Both the position numbers and the translations under genes were made by a program. A DNA stretch of 5,612 bases from Actinomycetes bacterium. Its GTDB lineage: Bacteria; Actinomycetota; Thermoleophilia; RBG-16-64-13. This document shows, one piece after another, positions 1 through 5,612 of the stretch. How positions within the stretch are numbered: the first letter of the stretch is position 1; every line of letters starts with the position of its first letter. The stretch is taken from the NCBI GenBank assembly GCA_021815245.1, contig JAKAHF010000190.1:1-5612 (forward strand), in the 5' to 3' direction. The notes under the pieces are model-generated. The model did not search any database. It was not told the origin of the DNA and saw nothing but the letters and a program-made list of their open reading frames with translations.

Positions 1-177
1 CTCGATTCGGTGCTGAGCGAGTTCTTCCGCGAGAAGCGCCCGGAGACCCGCGACATCGAGGGCAGCGGCCTTGGTCTTGCCATAGTCAAGCGGCTGGTCG
101 AGCGCGCCGGCGGCCGCATCGAAGTGGCGAGCACCCTCGGCGTTGGCTCCACGTTCTCGGTAATGCTGCCCGCATAG
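1..177 (+). CDS. Sensor histidine kinase, C-terminal end (partial, 5' end outside window)
   Basis: Reading frame 1 is open from the left edge to a TAG stop at 175-177 and gives 58 residues. They match the end of a HATPase_c catalytic domain of a two-component sensor kinase. An F-box-like SEFFRE lies at fragment residues 6-11. The G2 ATP-lid motif [14 protein letters not shown] lies at about 21-34. The closing strands GGRIEVAS and GSTFSVMLP follow, with the stop straight after, as is usual for such kinases. The domain binds ATP and phosphorylates a conserved His in the upstream dimerisation domain, which then passes phosphate to a response regulator. The sensor part, His box and N box lie outside the window, so signal and partner are unknown. 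The gene converges on the MmpL pump gene with a 22-bp gap. Family assignment is secure; specificity cannot be told. Confidence 0.93.
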   Translation, partial: LDSVLSEFFREKRPETRDIEGSGLGLAIVKRLVERAGGRIEVASTLGVGSTFSVMLPA

Positions 178-202
178 CCGGGCCGCAGTGGCAGTCCGGC
201 TA
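175..202. terminator. Possible bidirectional hairpin between convergent kinase and pump genes
   Basis: TAGCCGG at 175-181 pairs perfectly with CCGGCTA at 196-202. Inside it, GCC (182-184) can pair with GGC (190-192), leaving a GCAGT loop and a 3-nt bulge. The outer base pairs are formed by the two stop codons themselves: TAG of the kinase on the plus strand and TAG of the pump gene on the minus strand. The position fits a shared transcription stop. Neither side has a run of T, so it is not a classical intrinsic terminator. It may instead be a weak or factor-assisted stop, an mRNA-end stabiliser, or chance in GC-rich sequence. Confidence 0.35.
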
Positions 203-2527
203 CTCGTCTTCGTCGGCAGCCAAGGCGACCGGACCCGGCTTGCGTGTCGTACTCTTGCGACGCAAGCGGGGGAACGCCGGCCACCACCAGTTGGCTTTGC
301 CGATGTAGACCATCACGGCGGGCACCAGGATCAGCCGCACGAGCAGGGTGTCGGCCACGATGGCGAGGGCGATGCCCAGGCCCAGCATCTTGGTTGTCGC
401 TATGTTGGTGAAGGCGAAGGCTCCCGTCACGATGACGACCAACAGCGCGGCGCTCACGATGATGCGCCCCGTCCTGATGACGCCTATGCTCACACTCTCG
501 CGATTGTCGCCGCAGCGCAGCCACCGCTCGTGCATGCGCGTGAGCATGAACACCGCATAGTCCATGGTGATGCCGAACAGCACGCACAGCATCACGACCC
601 GGCCGACCGCGTCGATGGCGCCCGTCGACGTGAAACGCAGTATCTTCTCGGTGGAATCGCCCTGAAAAAGCAAAACGAGCACGCCATAGCTCATAGCGAT
701 GGTCAAGAGGTTGACGACCACCGCTAGGATGGGGAGGACGATGCTCTTCAGCAGCACCGCGAACACGATCAGGCTGGTGAAGACGATCCAGACGATCACC
801 CAGGGCAACCAGTAGTTGAGCTCGTCGAGAAAGTCGCGACTGAACGCAGCCTCGCCGGCCACATACGACTGATACCCGCTCGGCGGCGTGAGTTCCTCGA
901 GCCCGCCCACGAGATCGTACGTGGCTTGAGAATCGGGGGGATCGGCCGAGGTGACCCTGAAGAGAAGCCCTCCCGCGGCGACCGAGCCCTTGATCAGCAG
1001 CTTGAACTGCTGCAGCTCGGCTGCGCTGATGGTCTGGCCATTGACGGTGATCCCCTCGGCGGGAACCTCGAAGCCGTCGGGATCGTTGAGGAGCTTCTCG
1101 AACTGGGGCCACAAGGAGGCCAGAGCTGTGGGATCACTGAGTCCCTGCAGAGTGAACGGACTCAGCACGGAGGACACGCCCGGGGTGGCGAGAAGCTGCT
1201 GTCCGTAGGTGAAGAGGGCGAAGGCCCGGTTTATGTCGATCGACGCGTCGCCTTCCCAGGTGAGGAGTACCGAGATGGGCGAGAGGGCTTCGCGGTCAAA
1301 CTCGTTGTCGAGGATCTCGACTCCCTGCCTCGATTCGGCCGCGGGCGGCAGGGTCTCGGCCTTGGTCATCTGAGTCTTCATCCATGTGGCGGGGATGGCC
1401 AGAGCCGCGCCCAACACGACCGCGGCGAGGATGGCGGCCCAGGGCCGTTTCAGCAGTAATCCGCTCCACCACTTCCACCGGCGCCCATTATGGGCTTCGT
1501 GCAGATGCACGACCGGGATCGAGTTCACCTTGTGCCCAAGCACCGCGAGAAGCGCGGGCATGAACGTCACCGACGAGGCCACCGACATGAACACCACGAT
1601 GGCGCCGCCGATGCCGAGCGAGCGGATGCCGGGCGATGGGAAGAAGATCAGCCCGATCACTCCGACGAGGACGGCGGCCCCGCTGAAGAAGACCGAGCGC
1701 CCGGCCCGCGCCGTGGTCACGATCACGGCGTCGCGCACCGAAGCTCCACGGTGCAGCTCTTCGCGAAAACGCCACACGATGAACAGCGCGTAGTCGATGG
1801 CGACGGCGAGACCCAACAGGGTCGCTACGTTCATGGCGAAGATGGACATGCTTGTCGTGAGCCCGATGAGGTACATGGCGCCCAAGGTCACCGTCACGGC
1901 GAGGCCGCCGGTGATGACCGGCAACGCCGCGGCCACCAGACTACCGAAGACGAATATGAGGGCGATCAACGCCACGGGCAGACCGTAGATTTCCACCTTG
2001 CGCAGATCGCGAAACGAGTAGCTGCTGATCTCGGCGAAGATCGCCGGCTCGCCGGTCAGGTACGTCTGCAGGGTGGGGCTGCCGAGGGCCGCTTTGATTC
2101 GCTCGACCTCGCCCTGCACCTGCTGAGCCGAGGTCGAGAAGTTGAGCACGGCCACTGAACTGAGTCCATCTTTCGACACCAACTGGGTGCTGCCGGTGCT
2201 GGAGTAGGTCTGCACGCTCAAGAGCCCGGGAATGTTCGCCGCCAGGAGCGTGTCGAGCGATTGTTGCTCTGCGGTCACGAACTCCGCATCGATAGCCCGC
2301 AGGGAGTCGCTCTTGAACACAGCGAGCAGTTGCGTCTGTCCTTGCTTGAACTTCTCCTGGATGACCTGGGAAGCGACCTGCGACGGCGCAGCCGGATTGG
2401 AAAAGCCTCCGGTGAGCACGCCCTCGAGAAACGGTGTGGCCACGACGCTGACGCCGAAAAGGACGACCCAGACGCCGATGACCACCCATCTGAAGTGGTA
2501 GGAGAACCTACCGATAGCCGCAAACAT
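200..2527 (-). CDS. MmpL/RND-superfamily membrane transporter (MMPL family)
   Basis: This 775-residue protein has the two-fold MMPL layout. TM1 is at about 14-33, an extracytoplasmic porter domain at 34-178, and TM2-TM6 at about 180-331. TM7 is at 363-380, a second porter domain at 381-570, and TM8-TM12 at about 573-741. A short charged tail (RLRRK near 754, ending DEDE) closes it. Each half carries the Asp-Tyr pair expected of the proton relay in TM4 and TM10: IDYALFI (D245-Y246), followed by RFREEL, and MDYAVFM (D656-Y657). Family members use the proton gradient to export lipids, siderophores or drugs across the inner membrane; the substrate here cannot be read from sequence. The ATG at 2527 was chosen because GAGGT lies 7 nt upstream and TM1 follows directly. 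A longer in-frame version from 2665 would only add low-complexity sequence overlapping the repressor gene. It sits 5 nt after the TetR gene and probably shares its transcript. No MmpS-like partner is visible. Confidence 0.93.
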   Translation of the reverse strand: MFAAIGRFSYHFRWVVIGVWVVLFGVSVVATPFLEGVLTGGFSNPAAPSQVASQVIQEKFKQGQTQLLAVFKSDSLRAIDAEFVTAEQQSLDTLLAANIPGLLSVQTYSSTGSTQLVSKDGLSSVAVLNFSTSAQQVQGEVERIKAALGSPTLQTYLTGEPAIFAEISSYSFRDLRKVEIYGLPVALIALIFVFGSLVAAALPVITGGLAVTVTLGAMYLIGLTTSMSIFAMNVATLLGLAVAIDYALFIVWRFREELHRGASVRDAVIVTTARAGRSVFFSGAAVLVGVIGLIFFPSPGIRSLGIGGAIVVFMSVASSVTFMPALLAVLGHKVNSIPVVHLHEAHNGRRWKWWSGLLLKRPWAAILAAVVLGAALAIPATWMKTQMTKAETLPPAAESRQGVEILDNEFDREALSPISVLLTWEGDASIDINRAFALFTYGQQLLATPGVSSVLSPFTLQGLSDPTALASLWPQFEKLLNDPDGFEVPAEGITVNGQTISAAELQQFKLLIKGSVAAGGLLFRVTSADPPDSQATYDLVGGLEELTPPSGYQSYVAGEAAFSRDFLDELNYWLPWVIVWIVFTSLIVFAVLLKSIVLPILAVVVNLLTIAMSYGVLVLLFQGDSTEKILRFTSTGAIDAVGRVVMLCVLFGITMDYAVFMLTRMHERWLRCGDNRESVSIGVIRTGRIIVSAALLVVIVTGAFAFTNIATTKMLGLGIALAIVADTLLVRLILVPAVMVYIGKANWWWPAFPRLRRKSTTRKPGPVALAADEDE

Positions 2528-2532
2528 GGTGG

Positions 2533-2539
2533 TTACCTC
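2533..2539 (-). promoter_or_regulatory. Ribosome-binding site of the pump gene overlapping the TetR stop codon
   Basis: On the minus strand the sequence reads GAGGTAACCACC then ATG. GAGGT is a good Shine-Dalgarno core 7 nt before the pump start. Its last T, followed by AA, forms the TAA stop of the repressor gene. This supports the start at 2527 and suggests that ribosomes finishing the repressor can help start the pump (translational coupling). The coupling is inferred. Confidence 0.7.
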
Positions 2540-3162
2540 GGTTCGGGTTCTGTAAGAAGTCCGACGAACGCTTCGAGCGCCCGCCGGGGATCGGCCGAGA
2601 TGAGCTCCTCCACCCCGCGCATGTTGACCGTGCTCACCACGGCCATGCCGTGCACGAGGGCCCACGTGGTGTAGGCCATCTCAGCGGCGGAAAGCGGCAT
2701 GTCGGTAGCGAAGATGCCCTGCTCCTTGCCCTCCTGGAACGTTTCGGCGATCAGCCGCGCCGCGCCCAGCCCGAGACCGACTCCGCTGGAAGACGGCAGT
2801 TCCTCGGGAGTGGTGGCGTAGAGGATGCACCGCAGGTCGATCGGGTTCTCGCGGGCAAAGTCGAGGTAGGTCATGCCCAACTCGACGACGCGCCTGTCGG
2901 CGGGCAGGTCGATCGGCACACGACGCAGATAGGCGTCGAGCCTCTGGAACGACTCGGCAAACAGCGCCGCGACGATATCGTCGCGACTGGCGAAGTAGGT
3001 GTAGAGCGCGGCGGGACTGAAATCGGCCCGCCGAGCTACCTGGCGCAGGCTGATTGCTTCGGGACCCACTTCCAGCAGGAGTTCCCTGGCCGCGACCAAT
3101 ATCTCCTCGCGGGTGCTGACCCTCCGGCGGTCGCGCCGGGAGAGAGAGGGCTGTTCTGACAT
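2533..3162 (-). CDS. TetR/AcrR-family transcriptional repressor
   Basis: A 209-residue protein, normal for the family. After a basic N-terminus (SRRDRRRVSTREEIL), helix 1 leads into a TetR helix-turn-helix. ISLRQVARRADF (about 37-48) forms the scaffold and SPAALYTYFASRDDIVAAL (about 49-67) the recognition helix with the typical YxYF signature. The rest is a helical ligand-binding and dimerisation domain. TTWALVHGMAV (about 165-175) resembles the C-terminal domain type named after its WHG motif. The protein should bind palindromic DNA as a dimer and let go when a small hydrophobic ligand binds. It lies just upstream of the MmpL gene on the same strand and divergent from the MFS gene, so autoregulation and control of both pumps is the likely role (inferred). 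Start choice: ATG at 3162 has GGAG 5 nt upstream; an in-frame GTG at 3168 would add two residues (MS) and cannot be excluded. Ligand unknown. Confidence 0.93.
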   Translation of the reverse strand: MSEQPSLSRRDRRRVSTREEILVAARELLLEVGPEAISLRQVARRADFSPAALYTYFASRDDIVAALFAESFQRLDAYLRRVPIDLPADRRVVELGMTYLDFARENPIDLRCILYATTPEELPSSSGVGLGLGAARLIAETFQEGKEQGIFATDMPLSAAEMAYTTWALVHGMAVVSTVNMRGVEELISADPRRALEAFVGLLTEPEPR

Positions 3163-3186
3163 CGACACTCCGTATTCCGAACACTA

Positions 3187-3203
3187 ATCGTTCACTGAAC
3201 GAT
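3187..3203. promoter_or_regulatory. Palindrome 1, likely TetR operator
   Basis: ATCGTTCA-C-TGAACGAT is a perfect 8+1+8 inverted repeat centred on 3195, in the gap between the divergent repressor and MFS genes. It lies 25 bp upstream of the repressor ATG at 3162, where it could cover that gene's promoter. TetR dimers typically bind such short palindromes close to their own gene. That this repressor is the binder is inferred from position only. Confidence 0.7.
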
Positions 3204-3213
3204 GAACGTTTCG

Positions 3214-3242
3214 TTGAACACTGTTCAGCTCAATGCTATCCG
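3214..3242 (+). promoter_or_regulatory. Candidate sigma-70-type promoter for the MFS gene
   Basis: TTGAAC at 3214-3219 matches four of six bases of the -35 consensus. TATCCG at 3237-3242, after a 17-bp spacer, matches three of six of the -10. Transcription would start near 3249, leaving a short leader before the ATG at 3265. Palindrome 2 covers the -35 box, which fits repression. The match is weak. On the minus strand I found only a TAGTGT (3186-3181) as a possible -10 for the repressor gene, without a good -35. Confidence 0.3.
3215..3227. promoter_or_regulatory. Palindrome 2, likely second TetR operator
   Basis: TGAACA-C-TGTTCA is a perfect 6+1+6 inverted repeat centred on 3221, 26 bp (about two and a half helical turns) from the centre of palindrome 1. 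It shares the TGAAC/GTTCA word and the central C with palindrome 1, but with the words arranged the other way round about the centre. It overlaps the best -35 candidate for the MFS gene, so binding here would be expected to block transcription to the right. Binding is inferred. Confidence 0.6.
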
Positions 3243-3264
3243 CCGCTGTGCGAGAATGCAAGGG

Positions 3265-4692
3265 ATGAAGCGACTCGTGCCCCTACTCGATCCGCGCGCC
3301 GCGGCCACTGCTTCTGGCAACCAGGTTCTCTTGGTCAACTGCCTGGCCACCTGGCTGGCAGCCTTCATGACCACCGGCATTAACATCGCGCTACCGTCGA
3401 TCCAGACCGAATTCCATCTCAGCGCGGTCGCCCTCGGCTGGCTTCCTCTCGCCTACATGCTGGCTTCGGCCGCCTTCCTGCTGCCGCTGAGCAAGCTGGC
3501 CGACAGGCATGGTCGCCGCCTCATCTTCATGGGGGGCGTTCTCGTGTTCGGTCTCAGTTGCGTCGGTCTCTTCTTCGCGCAGTCGTATGTGGCGCTGGTG
3601 CTCTTCCGCGTCACCCAGGGCTTCGGCGGCTCGATGATCTTCAGCACGTCGGCCGCGATGATAACGCTGGCGTTCCCCCCCGAGAGGAGAGGGTACGCCA
3701 TGGGAGTCAGCGTGGCCTCGGCCTATCTCGGCCAGTCGACCGGACCGATCTTCGGCGGCATCATCGTCTACAACGTCGGCTGGCGAAGCCTCTTTCTCAT
3801 CACCGCCGCTCTCACGTTCCTTGCCTTGGTACTCGACCTACTGCTCCTGAGACGGGCGGAGTGGAAAGAGGAGCGGGGCTCGAGTCTCGACCGTGTGGGC
3901 TCGGTGACCTACGCACTCGCGCTCTCGGCCTTCCTGCTGGGACTGTCCTGGGTGCCGCTCACGCGCGGCATCGTCTTGTTCGTCGCGGGATTGGCCGGTC
4001 TGGCCTTCTTCGTATACTGGGAGTCGCGCTCCAGCGATCCCCTGATCCAGGTGAGCCTCTACCGGCGCAACCGGGTGTTCGCGCTCTCGAACCTCACCGC
4101 CCTCATCAACTACGCCTCGATGTGGGCCATGAGCTACCTGATCAGCCTCTACCTTCAGTTCGTCAAGGGCCTCAACCCAGAGACCGCGGGACTGGTATTG
4201 ATCGCCGGGGTCGTGCTGCAGTTCATCATCTCCCCGTTCGGCGGGCGCCTATCGGACCACGTCGAGCCCCGGTGGGTGGCCTCGGCGGGCGCGTTCCTTT
4301 GCACGGTGGGGCTGTTCATGCTCAGCTTTCTTCGCTCCGACACGCCCTACTGGTATATCGTCGTCGCGTTGTGTGTGATGGGCATCGGGTACGGTTTCTT
4401 CTCGGGACCCAATCAGAACTCCATCATGGGGAGCGTGCAGAAGCGCTTCTTCGGGGTGGCGGCCGCCAGCATCAGTACCGTGCGCATGGTGGGTATGGCC
4501 ATAAGCGTAGCCGGAGCCACTCTGATCATGGCCGTGATCGTCGGCAGGCATGACATCGGACCGGCCGACTATCCCAATCTGTTGACCGCGGTGCACACCA
4601 CGTTTCTGATCTACACCGGGGTCGGAGTCCTCTCTGTGATCGCCTCGTTGGTGCGAGGCAAGATGCCCGCGGTGCCGCGCGCTACCAGATAG
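3265..4692 (+). CDS. MFS drug:H+ antiporter, EmrB/QacA-like (DHA2 type, about 14 TM helices)
   Basis: A 475-residue inner-membrane protein with about 14 hydrophobic segments, the DHA2 arrangement. Three family motifs are clear. Motif A is LSKLADRHGRRLIF (about 75-88) in the TM2-TM3 loop. Motif B is LFRVTQGFGGS (about 113-123) in TM4 with its Arg at 115. Motif C, the antiporter signature, is LGQSTGPIFGG (about 155-165) in TM5. Such proteins export drugs, dyes, bile-type compounds or metabolites in exchange for protons. The start is uncertain. The frame is open back to an ATG at 3202, but that codon lies in palindrome 1 and has no ribosome site; another ATG at 3256 also lacks one. ATG 3265 gives a normal short tail before TM1, though AAGGG directly abuts it and only a weak GAGA lies at 3252-3255. 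The gene is divergent from the TetR gene and is probably repressed by it. Its last 11 bp overlap the end of the dehydrogenase gene. No EmrA-like adaptor is visible. Confidence 0.9.
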   Translation: MKRLVPLLDPRAAATASGNQVLLVNCLATWLAAFMTTGINIALPSIQTEFHLSAVALGWLPLAYMLASAAFLLPLSKLADRHGRRLIFMGGVLVFGLSCVGLFFAQSYVALVLFRVTQGFGGSMIFSTSAAMITLAFPPERRGYAMGVSVASAYLGQSTGPIFGGIIVYNVGWRSLFLITAALTFLALVLDLLLLRRAEWKEERGSSLDRVGSVTYALALSAFLLGLSWVPLTRGIVLFVAGLAGLAFFVYWESRSSDPLIQVSLYRRNRVFALSNLTALINYASMWAMSYLISLYLQFVKGLNPETAGLVLIAGVVLQFIISPFGGRLSDHVEPRWVASAGAFLCTVGLFMLSFLRSDTPYWYIVVALCVMGIGYGFFSGPNQNSIMGSVQKRFFGVAAASISTVRMVGMAISVAGATLIMAVIVGRHDIGPADYPNLLTAVHTTFLIYTGVGVLSVIASLVRGKMPAVPRATR

Positions 4693-5612
4693 TCATCGAA
4701 TCGAGGAACATCTGCTTGAAGTCGTCGGCAGCAGCCGGCCTCGGCGAGAGCTTGGTCACCCGATGCTGCGGCAATACCCCTGTCACAAGAGCATCGACAT
4801 CGGCCTCGGAGTAGCCGACCGCTTTCAGGCCGTTGGGCATGCCTGTCGCCTTCATCACCTCGATGACGGCCTGGGCAAGGGCCTCGCCCTCCTCGCCCGG
4901 TGCGACTTCGCTCACGTCGGTGCCGATCAGCTCGGCCGCGAGCCGGAACATCTCCGGATTGCCCGGGCCCATGAAGCGGAAGGCTGCCGGCGCGCCCAGG
5001 ATCACGGCCATGCCATGCGGAACGAGGGCATGGTCCTGCGGATAGCCCTCGGGCCGGAAGTCACGCACCAATCCCGAGATAGGGTACGACATGCCATGGG
5101 GCAGGGTCACTCCTGCCGATCCGAAGCCCACGCCGGCGATGGTCGACGCCAGGATCATGTTCGTGCGCGCTTCCTCGTCATTGGGATCCTGCATGGCGCG
5201 CACCATGTATTTCGACCCGATCTCGGCCGCCCGCATCGCCCAGATGGTGCTGATCGGGTTCGCTCCCTGATACGAAGGCCGTAGCCGCGGCTCGGCCGGA
5301 GCTTCGCGCTTGTAGTAGGGCATAGCCGTCAGCGATTCGAGCGCATGGCAGAACACGTCGAGACCAGTGCAGGCGACAGCCATCTTGGGCAGCGTGCGCG
5401 TGTTGTCGGGGTCGACGATGCCGAGTCGAGGACGCAGAGCTCTGTGCGCGATGCCCGTCTTCGCGTGCATCTCGGTGAAGTCGAAGATGGCGACGCCGGT
5501 CGTCTCGCTGCCGGTGCCCGCCGTGGTGGGGATAGCGATCAGGGGCTGCAGCGCCCCCGGCACGGGAGTGGCTTTGCCGATGGGAGCGTTGACGTACTCA
5601 AGGAAGTCAGCG
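4682..5612 (-). CDS. Iron-containing alcohol dehydrogenase, hydroxyacid-oxoacid transhydrogenase-like (partial, N-terminus outside window)
   Basis: The frame is open from the right edge to TAG at 4684-4682 and gives 309 C-terminal residues; roughly the first quarter is missing. It is a group III Fe-dependent alcohol dehydrogenase. TTAGTGSETT (about 29-38) forms the nucleotide-contact loop. The metal ligands are in place: D85 and H89 in GLDVFCHALES, H172 in LPHGMSYP and H199 in LVPHGMAV. From memory, several stretches closely match animal ADHFE1 (HOT): DFLEYVNAPIGK, SYQGANPISTIWA, GVTLPHGMSYPISGLV and the end LPQHRVTKLSPRP. HOT oxidises 4-hydroxybutyrate to succinate semialdehyde while reducing 2-oxoglutarate to 2-hydroxyglutarate, without free NAD turnover. 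Bacterial relatives may instead be NAD(P)-linked dehydrogenases of 4-hydroxybutyrate or other alcohols, so the substrate stays open. An internal GTG at 5563 is not the start, since homology continues upstream of it. The gene converges on the MFS gene with an 11-bp overlap; no functional link is evident. Confidence 0.9.
   Translation of the reverse strand, partial: ADFLEYVNAPIGKATPVPGALQPLIAIPTTAGTGSETTGVAIFDFTEMHAKTGIAHRALRPRLGIVDPDNTRTLPKMAVACTGLDVFCHALESLTAMPYYKREAPAEPRLRPSYQGANPISTIWAMRAAEIGSKYMVRAMQDPNDEEARTNMILASTIAGVGFGSAGVTLPHGMSYPISGLVRDFRPEGYPQDHALVPHGMAVILGAPAAFRFMGPGNPEMFRLAAELIGTDVSEVAPGEEGEALAQAVIEVMKATGMPNGLKAVGYSEADVDALVTGVLPQHRVTKLSPRPAAADDFKQMFLDSMTIW

Noticed and set aside
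188..727. 179-residue His/Asp/Arg-rich plus-strand open frame after the kinase, suggestive of a metal-binding protein
   Set aside because: The His-rich look comes from reading the MmpL gene's hydrophobic codons on the opposite strand. The start overlaps the hairpin region without a ribosome site.
1490..2158. 222-residue plus-strand open frame opposite the MmpL gene
   Set aside because: It is antisense to a well-supported membrane protein, has an Arg/His/Asp/Gly-rich composition and no ribosome site or domain. It is a byproduct of high GC.
2528..2665. 46-residue N-terminal extension of the MmpL protein
   Set aside because: It overlaps the TetR coding region in another frame, is low-complexity and Arg/Gly-rich, and lacks a ribosome site. 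The ATG at 2527 has a good one just before TM1.
2650..3159. 169-residue plus-strand open frame opposite the TetR gene
   Set aside because: It is antisense to a clear helix-turn-helix regulator and has no motif or start signal of its own.
3558..4553. 331-residue open frame on the plus strand inside the MFS gene
   Set aside because: It is out of frame with the MFS gene, is rich in Arg, His and Pro, and has no recognisable motif. The MFS frame has clear motifs A, B and C, so this is a GC-rich shadow.
4763..5284. 173-residue plus-strand open frame opposite the dehydrogenase
   Set aside because: It is a shadow of a strongly conserved enzyme with all metal ligands present on the other strand, and shows no features of its own.

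Overview
The window looks like bacterial chromosome of fairly high GC (roughly 60 % or a little more, judged by eye). Genes are tightly packed. The MmpL-type pump and the codon choice suggest an actinobacterial-type genome. That is inference: no rRNA, tRNA or lineage-specific marker is present. I see no mobile element, CRISPR array, tRNA or rRNA.

Layout, left to right: (1) 1-177, plus strand, the last 58 codons of a sensor histidine kinase. (2) 200-2527, minus strand, a 775-residue MmpL/RND-type membrane transporter. (3) 2533-3162, minus strand, a TetR/AcrR-family repressor just upstream of the pump gene, whose stop codon lies in the pump's ribosome-binding region. (4) 3163-3264, the divergent regulatory region, with two perfect palindromes (8+1+8 and 6+1+6) whose centres are 26 bp apart. 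(5) 3265-4692, plus strand, a 14-helix drug:H+ antiporter of the major facilitator superfamily (EmrB/QacA-like, DHA2). (6) 4682-5612, minus strand, the C-terminal 309 residues of an iron-dependent alcohol dehydrogenase. It closely resembles hydroxyacid-oxoacid transhydrogenase (the animal ADHFE1 type) and runs off the right edge.

The core is a self-contained efflux module. One TetR-type sensor is co-transcribed with an MmpL pump and faces a divergent MFS pump across a palindrome-rich gap. The simplest reading is that the repressor binds the palindromes and releases both pumps when a toxic or lipophilic ligand is sensed. The flanking kinase and dehydrogenase are oriented tail-to-tail with the module and are probably unrelated in function. 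Both junctions are very compact: a 22-bp gap carrying a hairpin on the left, and an 11-bp antiparallel overlap of coding ends on the right.

I found no clearly new system. The points most worth a second look are the operator arrangement, the two-pump/one-regulator design, the HOT-like dehydrogenase and the compact convergent gene ends.
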